64,000 nt of DNA, taken from an uncultured Anaerolineae bacterium (lineage in GTDB: Bacteria > Chloroflexota > Anaerolineae > Promineifilales > Promineifilaceae). The notes beneath the pieces were generated by a model. It worked only from the letters and a program-made list of their open reading frames with translations, was not told where the DNA came from and ran no database searches. The first letter of the stretch is position 1. Every line of letters starts with the position of its first letter. This document shows, in pieces, positions 34,400 to 43,291 of the stretch. A program made the position numbers and the translations under genes. The stretch lies in NCBI GenBank assembly GCA_905479495.1, contig CAJQMR010000032.1, forward strand, positions 1 to 64,000, written 5' to 3'.

Positions 34400-34411
34400 T
34401 ATACTTATATT
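34400..34411 (+). promoter_or_regulatory. Leaderless-type -10 box of the FAD/FeS subunit gene
   Basis: TATACT (34400-34405) lies six bases before the ATG at 34412. Confidence 0.45.
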
Positions 34412-35866
34412 ATGAACACACATTTCCACGAGATTACCCAATACGAAACTCCCACATCGGTAACGGCCGTACTAGACCTTTTAGCCCAATACGGCCGTCG
34501 GGCCCGTATCGTCGCTGGCGGCACAGATTTGCTGCTAGAGCTGGAGCGCGGCGTTCGTCCCGATGTAGATATTTTGATCGACGTCACCCGTATTCCTGGT
34601 TTGGCCGAAATTAGTCAGGATGATACAGGGCGCATCCATTTGGGGCCGTTAGTCACGCACAATCAGGTGGTGGCCTCGCCGCTCATTGTGCAGAAGGCCC
34701 TGCCGCTGGCCCAGGCCTGCCTGGAAGTCGCCTCGCCGCAGCTGCGCAACCGGGCCACCGTGGCAGGCAACCTCATCACCGCTAGCCCGGCCAACGACAC
34801 CATCACCCCCCTGCGCGCCCTAAACGCCAGCCTCACCCTCGCCTCCATCCGTGGTGAGCGCAAGGTGCCTCTGGCCGATTTTTACACCGGCGTGCGAAAA
34901 ACAGTGCTGGCACCAGACGAGATGGTGATCGACATTTCCTTTGCCCCCATGCCAGAAACGGCGCGTGGCATTTTTGTCAAGTTAGGGCTACGCCGCGCCC
35001 AGGCTATTTCCGTGGTGCATCTCGCTTTTGTGCTGGATTTTGCCGGTGATGGCACTGTGGCCAGCGCCGCCATTACGCAGGGCAGTGTGGCCCCAACCAT
35101 CATCAGCACGCCAGGGGCAGAAGCGTACCTCGTGGGCAAAACGCTGAGCGACGAGGTCATTGCCCATGCCGCTAATCTCACCACCGCTGCCGCCACCCCC
35201 ATTGACGATGTGCGCGGCCCGGCCGAGTATCGCCAGGAAATGGTGCGGGTGCTCACCAAGCGTGCCCTCACGGCGCTGCGCGATGGCACTGAGCGCAGCC
35301 AATGGCCACAAGAACCGGTCATGCTGTGGGGAAAGAGTAACGGCCGTTTCCCCACCGGCGATCAGTTTAGCCAAACCCACATGCCCGATACCCCCATCAC
35401 CGCCACCGTCAACGGCAAAACGATCACCGCTACCGGCGGCAATCACAAAACATTGCTGCGCTGGCTGCGTGAAGAAGGACTCCTAACAGGCAGCAAAGAA
35501 GGCTGCGGCGAAGGAGAATGTGGCGCCTGTACCGTGCTGCTAGACGGCATGGCCGTGATGGCTTGCCTGGTGCCCGCACCCCGCGCCCACGGGGCCAATA
35601 TTGTGACCATTGAGGGATTGGCAAATGACACCAGTAACGGTACCTTGCATCCATTGCAACAAGTGTTTGTGGAGACGGGTGCGGTGCAGTGTGGCTTTTG
35701 TATTCCAGGGTTTCTGGTAGCGGGAGCCAAATTGCTGGAGGAACGGCCGTCTCCCAATCGCGAGCAGATTTTACAAGCCTTCAGCGGCAATCTCTGCCGC
35801 TGCACTGGCTACTATAAAATCATCGAAGCCGTTGAGGCAATCGGCAAAACATCTGTGGATAAATAG
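34412..35866 (+). CDS. Molybdenum hydroxylase FAD subunit fused to 2Fe-2S subunit
   Basis: 484 residues. The ATG at 34412 is chosen; the frame is open further up inside xdhC. Residues 1-285 form the FAD-binding CoxM/XdhB part (RIVAGGTDLLLELERG, ATVAGNLITASPANDT). Residues about 325-480 form the CoxS/XdhC-type iron-sulfur part: a plant-ferredoxin cluster CGEGECGACTVLLDG and the second cluster CGFCIPGF...NLCRCTGYYKI. These are usually separate polypeptides; here they are fused in the order FAD then FeS. The pair carries electrons from the Mo centre of the large subunit encoded downstream. Confidence 0.9.
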   Translation: MNTHFHEITQYETPTSVTAVLDLLAQYGRRARIVAGGTDLLLELERGVRPDVDILIDVTRIPGLAEISQDDTGRIHLGPLVTHNQVVASPLIVQKALPLAQACLEVASPQLRNRATVAGNLITASPANDTITPLRALNASLTLASIRGERKVPLADFYTGVRKTVLAPDEMVIDISFAPMPETARGIFVKLGLRRAQAISVVHLAFVLDFAGDGTVASAAITQGSVAPTIISTPGAEAYLVGKTLSDEVIAHAANLTTAAATPIDDVRGPAEYRQEMVRVLTKRALTALRDGTERSQWPQEPVMLWGKSNGRFPTGDQFSQTHMPDTPITATVNGKTITATGGNHKTLLRWLREEGLLTGSKEGCGEGECGACTVLLDGMAVMACLVPAPRAHGANIVTIEGLANDTSNGTLHPLQQVFVETGAVQCGFCIPGFLVAGAKLLEERPSPNREQILQAFSGNLCRCTGYYKIIEAVEAIGKTSVDK

Positions 35867-35925
35867 TCAGATGACGTAGTCGATTACCTAAAAAGCCGCT
35901 ACTTAATTGCTGGAGGTCACATACC

Positions 35926-36279
35926 ATGCGTCTAGAAAAAAAACATGAAGAAGAATTAGCCAAACGAAAAGGCCTTACCGGAAAAACAATTGTCCAGGTA
36001 ATATGGTTGCTCATAACAGGTACATTGGCCTATTTTTTTACCAATTATTTGTTTAGTGAAGGCATCATTAGTGCCAATACATTTTACAACCAGCTCTACA
36101 TTCCACGCTCTGTGCCAGAGCTGGGCGTCAAGCTTATCATCGTCTTTGGCATGGTTATTGTGATGCAAATTGTCTTTTCCATTGGCTATATCATTGCCAG
36201 TCCTGAAGGACGTCGTCGCACCGGCGAGGCAACCATGTACTCCCGCAATAAAGACCCATTTGATGACCATCGCGGCTAA
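35926..36279 (+). CDS. Two-helix membrane protein in the hydroxylase cluster
   Basis: 117 residues. A charged N-terminus (RLEKKHEEELAKRKG) is followed by a helix at about 25-43, a 30-residue external loop, a second helix at about 66-88, and a hydrophilic tail. A GGAGGT ribosome site lies 8 bases before the ATG. It sits between the fused subunit and the large subunit, but nothing links it to the enzyme by sequence. It is not recognised. Confidence 0.6.
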   Translation: MRLEKKHEEELAKRKGLTGKTIVQVIWLLITGTLAYFFTNYLFSEGIISANTFYNQLYIPRSVPELGVKLIIVFGMVIVMQIVFSIGYIIASPEGRRRTGEATMYSRNKDPFDDHRG

Positions 36280-36285
36280 GAACAA

Positions 36286-36434
36286 AACCCTAAGGGTTCG
36301 TTCACAAATAACTTTAGATAAGGAAACGAACCCCAAGGCTTGACCGTTTACCGAAACTCAAAAGTTAAAAATGGTCAAGCCCTAAGGGTTGGGGATTAAT
36401 CAGCCGAACAACCCAATGAAAAACCCTTAGGCTT
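36286..36434. repeat. Nested inverted repeats
   Basis: Palindrome AACCCTAAGGGTT (36286-36298). Arms GGTTCGTT (36295-36302) and AACGAACC (36325-36332). Arms GGCTTGACC (36337-36345) and GGTCAAGCC (36373-36381). A further AACCCTTAGGCTT lies at 36422-36434. Together these fill most of the 188-base gap before the large subunit gene. Confidence 0.6.
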
Positions 36435-36467
36435 AGAATCAAGACAACCCACAAATCGAGAAAAAGT

Positions 36468-38711
36468 ATGCTTAAGTCCCAATCTGTTTATCGCGTAGAT
36501 GCTCCCGGTAAAGTAACCGGGGAAACTTTTTATGCAGGCGACATCACGCCAGAAAACTTGCTGCATGGCAAGGTGCTATTCAGCAACCAACCCCACGCCC
36601 GTATGCTCTCAATGGACACGACCGCTGCCGAAGCGGTTCCGGGCGTGGTGGCCATCCTCACCGCCAAAGATGTGCCGGTAAACGAATACGGCCTCATTTT
36701 CCCTGACCAACCAGTCCTGGTGGGGCTAAACAGCAGCAACCCTCATGCCAACGTCAGCCGTTGGGAAGGAGACCAGGTTGCCATTGTTATTGCCGAAAGC
36801 GAAACGGCCGCTGCCAAAGCCCGCAGCCTCATCCAAATTGAATGGGAACCGCTGCCTATCGTCGGCAGCATGGATGAAGCATTGAAGGACGAGGTAATCA
36901 TCCAGCCGTGGCACGGCAGCAACGTCCTAAAAAAGTACCAGATTCGCAAAGGCGATATGGGTGCTGGCTGGGCCGAAGCGGATGTCATTCTCGAAGGCAC
37001 CTACCATCTACCGTACCAGGAACACGCCTTTTTGCAGCCTGAAGCGGGCGTGGGCACTATCGACGACAAGGGACGCGTGACGGTGGAAATTGGTGGCCAG
37101 TGGGCCCATGAAGACCGGGAACAGGTGGCCCATTCGCTAGGCTTGCCAGAGGAAGAAGTGCGCATCATCTACCCGGCCATCGGTGGGGCGTTTGGCGGCA
37201 AGGAAGATATGTCCTTGCAAATTGTGCTGGGTCTGGCAGCCAAACGGCTGCACGAGCGCGGCATTAATCGCCCGGTGCGCATCATTTGGACGCGCGAAGA
37301 GAGCATTTTTGGCCACCACAAACGGCACCAGGCCACGGTGTATACAAAATGGGGTGCGACAAAAGAGGGAAAGATTACGGCCGTTTCTGCCACCGTACAC
37401 ATGGACAGCGGTGCTTACGCCTACACCAGCACCAAAGTGCTGGGCAACTTCCATCTCATGGTCACCGGCCCTTACGAGATTCCCCATGCCCACATCGACA
37501 GCTACGCCATCACGACCAACAACGTGCCAGGCGGGGCTTTCCGTGGCTTTGGCGGACCGCAGGGCGCTTTTGCTGCCGAAACCCAAATGAACAAGCTGGC
37601 CGAGGCGCTCGGCCTCAGCCCAGTCGAAATCCGCCTGAAAAACGTGCTGCGCGAAGGCAGCTTGCTCACCGTGCAAACGCCGCCACCGCCCGGCATCAGC
37701 ATGGCTGAAGTGGTAGAACGGTGTGCTCAAGAGGCAGGGTGGTCGGTGAACGGTGAGCAGTCTCCAATCGCCAGTCTCCAATCTTCGTTTAACAGCATCC
37801 AATCCCTGCCTGCCAATCCCAACGCGCTGCGTAAGGGGCGGGGGATTGCCTGCTCATTCAAGAACGTCGGCTTCTCTTTTGGTGCGCCGGAAAGTTGTGA
37901 GGCCACCATTGAGCTGCACGGTAAAGCAGACATTGAGCGCGTCGTGCTGCGTCACGCCGGGGCCGATGTGGGGCAGGGAGCCCACACTGCCTTCCGCCAG
38001 ATGGTGGCCGCAGCCGTGGGTGTGGACGTGAGCCTGGTGGAGCTGGACATGTCCGACACGGCCAGCAGCGGCAACTCTGGCTCGACTTCTGCCTCGCGTA
38101 TGACGTGGATGGCAGGCAATTCGATTCGCGGCGCGGCTGAAGCGGCCCTCACCGCCTGGACCAACGAAGATCGCCCGGCCATCGGGCATCACAAGTACGT
38201 GCCGCCCGGCACGGAACCGTACGCAGCAGAAACGGGCATCTGTATGCCTAATTTCAGCTACGGTTATGTAGCTGAAGCGGTAGAACTCACAGTCGATATC
38301 GAGACGGGGCACATTCACATCGAGAAGGTCGTTTGTGCCAACGATGTGGGCAAAGCCATCAATCCCACGCTCATTGAAGGGCAAATTGAGGGGGCAGTGG
38401 TGCAGGCACACGGCTATACGGTGATGGAAAATTTGCAGGTGAAAGACGGCCGTATCCAAAACCCCCTGCTCAGCCAATATCTCATCCCCGGCATTAAAGA
38501 TGTGCCAGAAATTGTACAGTCCGTCATCATGGAAGTGCCCGATCCGATTGGCCCCTGGGGGGCACGCGGCATGGCCGAGATGCCCTTCTTACCCTTAGCT
38601 CCCGCCATTGTTGCCGCCGTTCACGACGCCACCGGCGTCTGGTTCGACGAAATCCCCCTTACGCCCGCCCGCGTTGTAGCTAAATTGCAGGAAGTTCGCA
38701 CTCACAGCTAA
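36468..38711 (+). CDS. Xanthine-dehydrogenase-family Mo-pterin large subunit
   Basis: 747 residues. The N-terminal domain begins VDAPGKVTGETFYAGDI. Cofactor-binding signatures are GGAFGGKED (near 240), GAFRGFGGPQG (near 358), QGAHTAFRQM, and GARGMAEMPFLPLAPAI near the end with the likely catalytic Glu. It hydroxylates an aromatic heterocycle or aldehyde using water and passes electrons to the fused FeS/FAD subunit. No in-frame TGA (selenocysteine) was seen. Residues about 424-446 (bases 37738-37805) are a low-complexity insert made of the dispersed TCTCCAATC repeat. The exact substrate is unknown. Confidence 0.9.
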   Translation: MLKSQSVYRVDAPGKVTGETFYAGDITPENLLHGKVLFSNQPHARMLSMDTTAAEAVPGVVAILTAKDVPVNEYGLIFPDQPVLVGLNSSNPHANVSRWEGDQVAIVIAESETAAAKARSLIQIEWEPLPIVGSMDEALKDEVIIQPWHGSNVLKKYQIRKGDMGAGWAEADVILEGTYHLPYQEHAFLQPEAGVGTIDDKGRVTVEIGGQWAHEDREQVAHSLGLPEEEVRIIYPAIGGAFGGKEDMSLQIVLGLAAKRLHERGINRPVRIIWTREESIFGHHKRHQATVYTKWGATKEGKITAVSATVHMDSGAYAYTSTKVLGNFHLMVTGPYEIPHAHIDSYAITTNNVPGGAFRGFGGPQGAFAAETQMNKLAEALGLSPVEIRLKNVLREGSLLTVQTPPPPGISMAEVVERCAQEAGWSVNGEQSPIASLQSSFNSIQSLPANPNALRKGRGIACSFKNVGFSFGAPESCEATIELHGKADIERVVLRHAGADVGQGAHTAFRQMVAAAVGVDVSLVELDMSDTASSGNSGSTSASRMTWMAGNSIRGAAEAALTAWTNEDRPAIGHHKYVPPGTEPYAAETGICMPNFSYGYVAEAVELTVDIETGHIHIEKVVCANDVGKAINPTLIEGQIEGAVVQAHGYTVMENLQVKDGRIQNPLLSQYLIPGIKDVPEIVQSVIMEVPDPIGPWGARGMAEMPFLPLAPAIVAAVHDATGVWFDEIPLTPARVVAKLQEVRTHS
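37738..37805. repeat. Dispersed short repeat inside the large subunit gene
   Basis: Units TCTCCAATCGCCAG, TCTCCAATCTTCG and ATCCAATCCC are the reverse complement of the GATTGGAGA family found at 23350 and 41662. The reading frame is kept. Confidence 0.65.
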
Positions 38712-38734
38712 GCAAAATCTGTTACCCTTCTCCA

Positions 38735-38774
38735 GGCACGGTACATTTAAATGCTCAGGAAAGTGTGCCGTGCC
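38735..38774 (+). terminator. First hairpin after the large subunit gene
   Basis: Arms GGCACGG (38735-38741) and CCGTGCC (38768-38774) with a 26-base loop. No T-run follows. It may act with the terminator just downstream. Confidence 0.3.
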
Positions 38775-38779
38775 GCCCA

Positions 38780-38823
38780 AAACACCGACAATTTGTGACG
38801 AATCAAAATTGTTGGTGTTTTTT
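38780..38823 (+). terminator. Intrinsic terminator of the large subunit gene
   Basis: Fifteen-base arms AAACACCGACAATTT (38780-38794) and AAATTGTTGGTGTTT (38806-38820) pair fully with one G-U. The 3' arm runs straight into further T residues. Confidence 0.75.
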
Positions 38824-38961
38824 GTTGAAGCAAGCATCTTATTTTAATCAGCAAAGGCGCTTGCTTCAGCTTAACTGTTTCGTCTTGATGTCATTACCAC
38901 ACTTGTTTGGCGAAACAGTGATTTTGTCTCTACAAATCCCACAGAAGGAGTAAAACTGAAC

Positions 38962-40977
38962 ATGCAAAAGCGACGATTGGCAATTCTGATAGCCTTGCTG
39001 GCAGCGCTGTTCCTGGCAGCTGGCGGACTGGCTGCACCCTCGGCTGCTGACGAGCCGGAACCAGCCCTTACCAAGCAGGTGGCCGGCCCCGGCAGCGAGG
39101 TGCTGGACGGCCGTTCTCAACTGCCCAACCCGGCCGAAATGGGGGTTCGCTCCCGCACCGCCATGATTCCTGTCACCTTTAGCAAAGCCGCCGATGGCAG
39201 CTGGCAGTGGCAAGATTCACTGTTGGTAGACAGCGGCAGCGAGATGTCATTTATGGTGCTCAGCCCGGATGCCGCAAATTGGGAATTGGCGCTGCAAACC
39301 CCGGCGGGCCAGGCGATGCAGCTTGGTCAGGGCATTGATCAAGCAGGCGTGGTGCAACGCACCGGGCAGATTGGCCTGGAGCAGCAATCATTTTCGGGTG
39401 ACATTTATACCTTTGCCCAACCAGAACGTGGTGCATGGCAGCTGACGGTACGTACGGCCGTTGCCCCCAGCACCACCGATGCCCCCAGCGGCTATCTCTT
39501 GCTTTCCAATGAAAGCCCCTACCAGATTTACGCCCACCTGAGCAGCTACAATTTGTGGACGGGCCATCAGATTGGCCTGGTCGCTTACGCGTACGATGCC
39601 GCCCAAGACAGCGGGGCCAGTGCCCCAGCCGCAGCGGCAAACATCATTCGTCGCGCCCAAATGCGGCTCATCGCGCCAAACGGCCGTACGCAGCGCCTGA
39701 TCATGTTTGATGACGGCCGTCACGGTGACGGAGCGGCCAACGATGGCATCTTTGGTACCTTGATGACACCCCGTCAGGCAGGCCAGTACACGGCCCAGGT
39801 GACCATGCGTGGCCAAACGCCAGACGGTACGCCACTGCTGCGCACGACAGAGCATATTTTCCCGGTCGTCGCCCAAACAATTACCCTCAATGAAAGCACA
39901 GCCACCGCTTCACCCGATGGCCTCAATCGCCTGAACATTAACCTCGATGCCACAACCACCGCCGAGGTTGATCAGGTACAACTCTACGCTGAACTGTGGG
40001 GCACGGATTCCGCTGGGCAGATGATTCCCGTCACCTGGGTGGGTGGTTTGGTAGCACCTACGGCCGATGGGGTTCCAGTGAGTGTAGACGGCCGTTGGCT
40101 TTCTTTGGCCAATGCCTCTGCCCCATTTGAGCTGCGCAACGTGCGGCTGCAAGATGTGACAACGCACATTCCATTGACAACCTTAGACAGTGTTTCCGTC
40201 AATATCCCTGAATCAGTAAGCAAAGGCGTGGCGGAAACGACCGTAACAGAAATTACGGAGGAGATGTTGATGGGAGAACGGCCAACGGCCGTAACGGCTA
40301 ATCAACCGGCTCCTAACGCCCCTGGCGGCGTGCTCATGCTGGTACACGGCTACTGCTCCGGAGGCACCTGGCCCACAGGCGACTTCACCGGCGACGTCAC
40401 CTTCCAGGATTACAACCAGAACCGCACCCACGATCAGTTTGCTAATTTGATTCGCACCTATGGCAATCAGTTCCCCTCATTTGGCATTGTGGCCCACAGC
40501 CAGGGCGGGGCCGCCTCGCTACACCTTTACACTTACTACTGGAGCGGGCTGGATTATTCCTCTGGCAGCCGCCTGATTCAATCAGTAGGCACACCCTATC
40601 AGGGCACGGCGCTGGCGGGCAACCTGGCACTGCTGGGTGATCTCTTTGGTGCGGGCTGCGGCACAAATTGGGACCTCACTTATGATGGTGCTGCGCTGTG
40701 GTTGTCTGGTATTCCCAGCTGGGCACGCAGCCGGGTGTACTATCACACCACCTCCTTCAAAGATGTCTGGTGGCGCTACGATTACTGCAACATCGCCACC
40801 GACCTCTTCCTGAGCGATCCAGACGACGGTGTGGTGGAGAAATGGTCTGGTCAACTCAGCGGCGGCAACAACCTGGGGCACAAAACAGGCTGGTGCCACA
40901 CCAGCGGCATGCGTGACCCCGCCCAAACGCAAGATCACAGCCGTAATGCCAACATGAATACCTACGCCAACAGGTAA
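38962..40977 (+). CDS. Secreted alpha/beta-hydrolase with N-terminal beta domains
   Basis: 671 residues. A signal peptide (LAILIALLAALFLAAGGLAAP) is followed by beta-rich domains, one with HGDGAANDGIFGTLMTP as in choice-of-anchor-X proteins. From about residue 450 comes a lipase-like hydrolase: LMLVHGYCSGG, nucleophile elbow AHSQGGAAS, later DPDDGVV (Asp) and a His near GHKTGWCH. The layout resembles exported hydrolases annotated as conditioned-medium-factor-like. AAGGAG lies about 12 bases before the ATG. It lies inside the molybdenum hydroxylase cluster but is flanked by terminators and is probably unrelated to it. Confidence 0.75.
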   Translation: MQKRRLAILIALLAALFLAAGGLAAPSAADEPEPALTKQVAGPGSEVLDGRSQLPNPAEMGVRSRTAMIPVTFSKAADGSWQWQDSLLVDSGSEMSFMVLSPDAANWELALQTPAGQAMQLGQGIDQAGVVQRTGQIGLEQQSFSGDIYTFAQPERGAWQLTVRTAVAPSTTDAPSGYLLLSNESPYQIYAHLSSYNLWTGHQIGLVAYAYDAAQDSGASAPAAAANIIRRAQMRLIAPNGRTQRLIMFDDGRHGDGAANDGIFGTLMTPRQAGQYTAQVTMRGQTPDGTPLLRTTEHIFPVVAQTITLNESTATASPDGLNRLNINLDATTTAEVDQVQLYAELWGTDSAGQMIPVTWVGGLVAPTADGVPVSVDGRWLSLANASAPFELRNVRLQDVTTHIPLTTLDSVSVNIPESVSKGVAETTVTEITEEMLMGERPTAVTANQPAPNAPGGVLMLVHGYCSGGTWPTGDFTGDVTFQDYNQNRTHDQFANLIRTYGNQFPSFGIVAHSQGGAASLHLYTYYWSGLDYSSGSRLIQSVGTPYQGTALAGNLALLGDLFGAGCGTNWDLTYDGAALWLSGIPSWARSRVYYHTTSFKDVWWRYDYCNIATDLFLSDPDDGVVEKWSGQLSGGNNLGHKTGWCHTSGMRDPAQTQDHSRNANMNTYANR

Positions 40978-41000
40978 CTATCTGGGCAAGATGAATTCAG

Positions 41001-41028
41001 AAGGGGGTGCGAAAGCACCTCCTTTTTT
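41001..41028 (+). terminator. Intrinsic terminator of the secreted hydrolase gene
   Basis: AAGGGGGTGC, loop GAAA, GCACCTCC followed by six T residues. Confidence 0.8.
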
Positions 41029-41103
41029 ATTTGATTAAAAATGAGATTACACCTCTGCTTTATAGGCAATCTGTTGAAGTTGCCCCAACTCTACTGTCTC
41101 AGG

Positions 41104-41115
41104 TAAGATCAACAG
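41104..41115 (+). promoter_or_regulatory. Leaderless-type -10 box of yqeB
   Basis: TAAGAT (41104-41109) is six bases before the ATG at 41116, just downstream of a terminator. Confidence 0.4.
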
Positions 41116-41922
41116 ATGTTATTTTCAAAGCATCTCGTGATCTTGCGCGGTGGGGGCGATCTGGCAACCGGCATCGCGTACCGTTTACACCAGGCAGGCT
41201 TTCCCCTCATTGTGCTGGAGTTGGCCCAGCCGCTGGTTGTACGTAGAAAAGTAGCCCTGGCAACGGCCGTTCTCGAAGGATCTATCCAAATCGAAACCCT
41301 GTACGCTCAACGCGCCCAATCCGCCGACGAAGCACTACAACTGGCCCAATCCGGCAAAATCCCGGTCCTGGCTGCGCCTGAACTATTAACTATTAACCAT
41401 TTACCATTTACCATCTTAATAGACGCCCGCATGGCCAAGCGCAACATTGACACCCACATCGACCAGGCCGAGTTGGTCATCGCCCTTGGGCCAGGCTTTA
41501 CCGCCGGAGCCGATTGCCACGCCGTGATTGAGACGATGCGCGGCCACACGCTGGGGCGCGTCATTTGGGAGGGCGCGGCTATCCCCAACACCGGCACCCC
41601 CGGCATTGTGGCTGGTAAAGGGGCAGAGCGGGTGCTGCGGGCACCGGCAGCAGGAAAGGTTAATTGGAGATTGGAGATCGGAGATTTGGTTCAAGCGGGA
41701 GAACTTATTGGGGAAGTGGCTGGATCATCAATCATAGCACCGTTTGCTGGTGTGCTGCGCGGGCTAATTGCCCCCGGCAGCGAAGTGCCCGCCGGGCTCA
41801 AAATTGGCGACCTGGATGCCCGCGCCGACATTTCTGCTTGCTTCACTATTTCGGAAAAGGCCCTGGCCATTGGTGGGGGCGTTTTGGCAGCGATCCTCAT
41901 CCATTTAAACCAGCAGCTATGA
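41116..41922 (+). CDS. yqeB: YqeB-family molybdenum hydroxylase accessory protein
   Basis: 268 residues. It starts LVILRGGGDLATGIAYRLHQAGF, the signature of the EF2563/YqeB family associated with selenium-dependent molybdenum hydroxylases. The middle has ALGPGFTAGADCHAVIETMRGH and GTPGIVAGKGAERVLRAP, the latter leading into a biotinyl-like beta segment. Its biochemical role is unknown; the family co-occurs with XDH-like enzymes thought to carry a labile selenium ligand. Two short-repeat inserts are present in frame (41387-41412 and 41662-41690). It overlaps the next gene by four bases (ATGA). Confidence 0.85.
   Translation: MLFSKHLVILRGGGDLATGIAYRLHQAGFPLIVLELAQPLVVRRKVALATAVLEGSIQIETLYAQRAQSADEALQLAQSGKIPVLAAPELLTINHLPFTILIDARMAKRNIDTHIDQAELVIALGPGFTAGADCHAVIETMRGHTLGRVIWEGAAIPNTGTPGIVAGKGAERVLRAPAAGKVNWRLEIGDLVQAGELIGEVAGSSIIAPFAGVLRGLIAPGSEVPAGLKIGDLDARADISACFTISEKALAIGGGVLAAILIHLNQQL
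41662..41690. repeat. Dispersed short repeat inside yqeB
   Basis: AATTGGAGATTGGAGATCGG and AGATTTGG, read as N-W-R-L-E-I-G-D-L. It matches 23350-23381 nearly base for base. Confidence 0.7.
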
Positions 41923-43277
41923 GCCAAAACATCACGCTGCCCGCCGCATTTACCCTGCGTCCTCGTGGCGAACTTATGGCCTTTGTGGGCGGTGGCGGCA
42001 AAACAAGCCTCCTCTTTGCCCTGGCCAATGCTTTGCCTGGGCGGCGCATCCTCACCACAACCACGCGCATCTTTGCCGCCCAAATGAAACTGGCCCCGGC
42101 AGTGATTTTTGCCACAGAGGATTCAGAGAAAAATGAGGAGGAAATCAAACAAGCTCTGGATCGGCACGGGATGTGCTTGGTGGTAGGCGCGGTAGAAGGG
42201 GAAAAAGCAAAAGGGGTGCCGCCGGAGCTGCCCGGCAGATGGCTGGCCCGGCCAGGTGTTGATTTTGTCCTGACAGAAGCCGATGGTTCGCGGATGCGCC
42301 CCATCAAGGCACCGGCCGCCCACGAACCAGTGATTCCCAACGCCGCAACGGTGGTGGTGCCGGTGGTGGGGATTGATGCTTTGGACGGCCGTTTTCCAGA
42401 AGTCACCCATCGTCCAGAATTGGCAGAAGAACTGTTACAGTATTCAGTAATCGGTAATCAGTTATCGGTAAATGATGTGGCCAGGTTGATCACGCATCCG
42501 CAAGGAGGGTTAAAGAGGGTGCCAAAGGGGGCACGGGTGATACCGTTTTTGAATAAGGTCGAGACGGCCGCACAATTAAAAGCCGCTCGCCAGATTGCCC
42601 AGCAAATCTTGCATACGCCCCGCATTGATCGAGTGATTATCGGAGCCGTTCAGACAGACCAGCCTGTGCGCGAAGTGCATAAACGGGTAACGGCCGTACT
42701 CCTGGCAGCAGGCCAGGGCAAACGGATGAGTAAAACCAAGCAGTTGCTACCCTGGGGGAACACCACAGTTTTGGGCCAAACGATTCGCAATTTACAGCAA
42801 ACGGCCGTTCACAATCTCCTGGTCATTACCGGGCACAAAGCTGACAAAATCAGCCAAATTGCTCAGGACGCAGGCGCTGAAAGTTTACATAACCCAAATT
42901 ACAAGGCAGGGGAAATGATCTCTTCGTTGCAAACGGCCGTTCGCCAGTTGCCTGAACATATTACGGCCGTTCTGGTGATGCTGGCCGACCAGCCAATGGT
43001 CGAACCAGAAACCATTGACCTGCTGCTGGCGGCCTATTGGCAAGGCCACAGCGACTTAATCGCACCCGTTTTTGAGGGGCGACGAGGCAACCCCGTGCTT
43101 ATCGGTCGAGCCTATTTTGCGGAGCTGCTCGCCCTGCCCCCTGGTGATGCTCCACGAACCTTGCTGCGGCGGCACGCCAATGCGCTGCATCTGGTTAACG
43201 TCCCCACAGATTCCATTTTGCGCGATTTAGACAGCCCGGAACAGTATGAAGACGAACATAAAAAAGTGGAGCGCTAG
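41919..43277 (+). CDS. YqeC-MocA fusion: hydroxylase accessory and Mo-cofactor nucleotidyltransferase
   Basis: 452 residues starting at the ATG that overlaps the yqeB stop. Residues 1-250 match YqeC: P-loop-like FVGGGGKTSLLFALA, TTTTRIF, and LTEADGSRMRPIKAPAAHEPVIP. Residues about 255-445 are a MobA/MocA-type nucleotidyltransferase: VLLAAGQGKRMSKTKQLLPWG, then LADQPMVEPETIDLL and FEGRRGNPVLIGR. MocA attaches CMP to the molybdopterin of XDH-type enzymes. The fusion ties the accessory and cofactor steps into one chain. The segment YSVIGNQLSV (42436-42475) is a dispersed short repeat inserted in frame. Confidence 0.85.
   Translation: MSQNITLPAAFTLRPRGELMAFVGGGGKTSLLFALANALPGRRILTTTTRIFAAQMKLAPAVIFATEDSEKNEEEIKQALDRHGMCLVVGAVEGEKAKGVPPELPGRWLARPGVDFVLTEADGSRMRPIKAPAAHEPVIPNAATVVVPVVGIDALDGRFPEVTHRPELAEELLQYSVIGNQLSVNDVARLITHPQGGLKRVPKGARVIPFLNKVETAAQLKAARQIAQQILHTPRIDRVIIGAVQTDQPVREVHKRVTAVLLAAGQGKRMSKTKQLLPWGNTTVLGQTIRNLQQTAVHNLLVITGHKADKISQIAQDAGAESLHNPNYKAGEMISSLQTAVRQLPEHITAVLVMLADQPMVEPETIDLLLAAYWQGHSDLIAPVFEGRRGNPVLIGRAYFAELLALPPGDAPRTLLRRHANALHLVNVPTDSILRDLDSPEQYEDEHKKVER
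42436..42475. repeat. Dispersed short repeat inside the YqeC part
   Basis: CAGTATTCAGTAATCGGTAATCAGTTATCGGTAA, in frame as Y-S-V-I-G-N-Q-L-S-V. Related to the spacers at 2850-2915 and 19255-19351. Confidence 0.65.
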
Positions 43278-43291
43278 TAAACGCCGCACGC

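Noticed and set aside
37137..37802. A 221-aa minus-strand frame opposite the Mo subunit gene
   Set aside because: It is antisense to conserved cofactor-binding motifs (GGAFGGKED) and has no supporting start signal.
36468..38711. Selenocysteine in the Mo subunit
   Set aside because: There is no in-frame TGA. Selenium in this enzyme class would be a labile cofactor ligand, not an amino acid.
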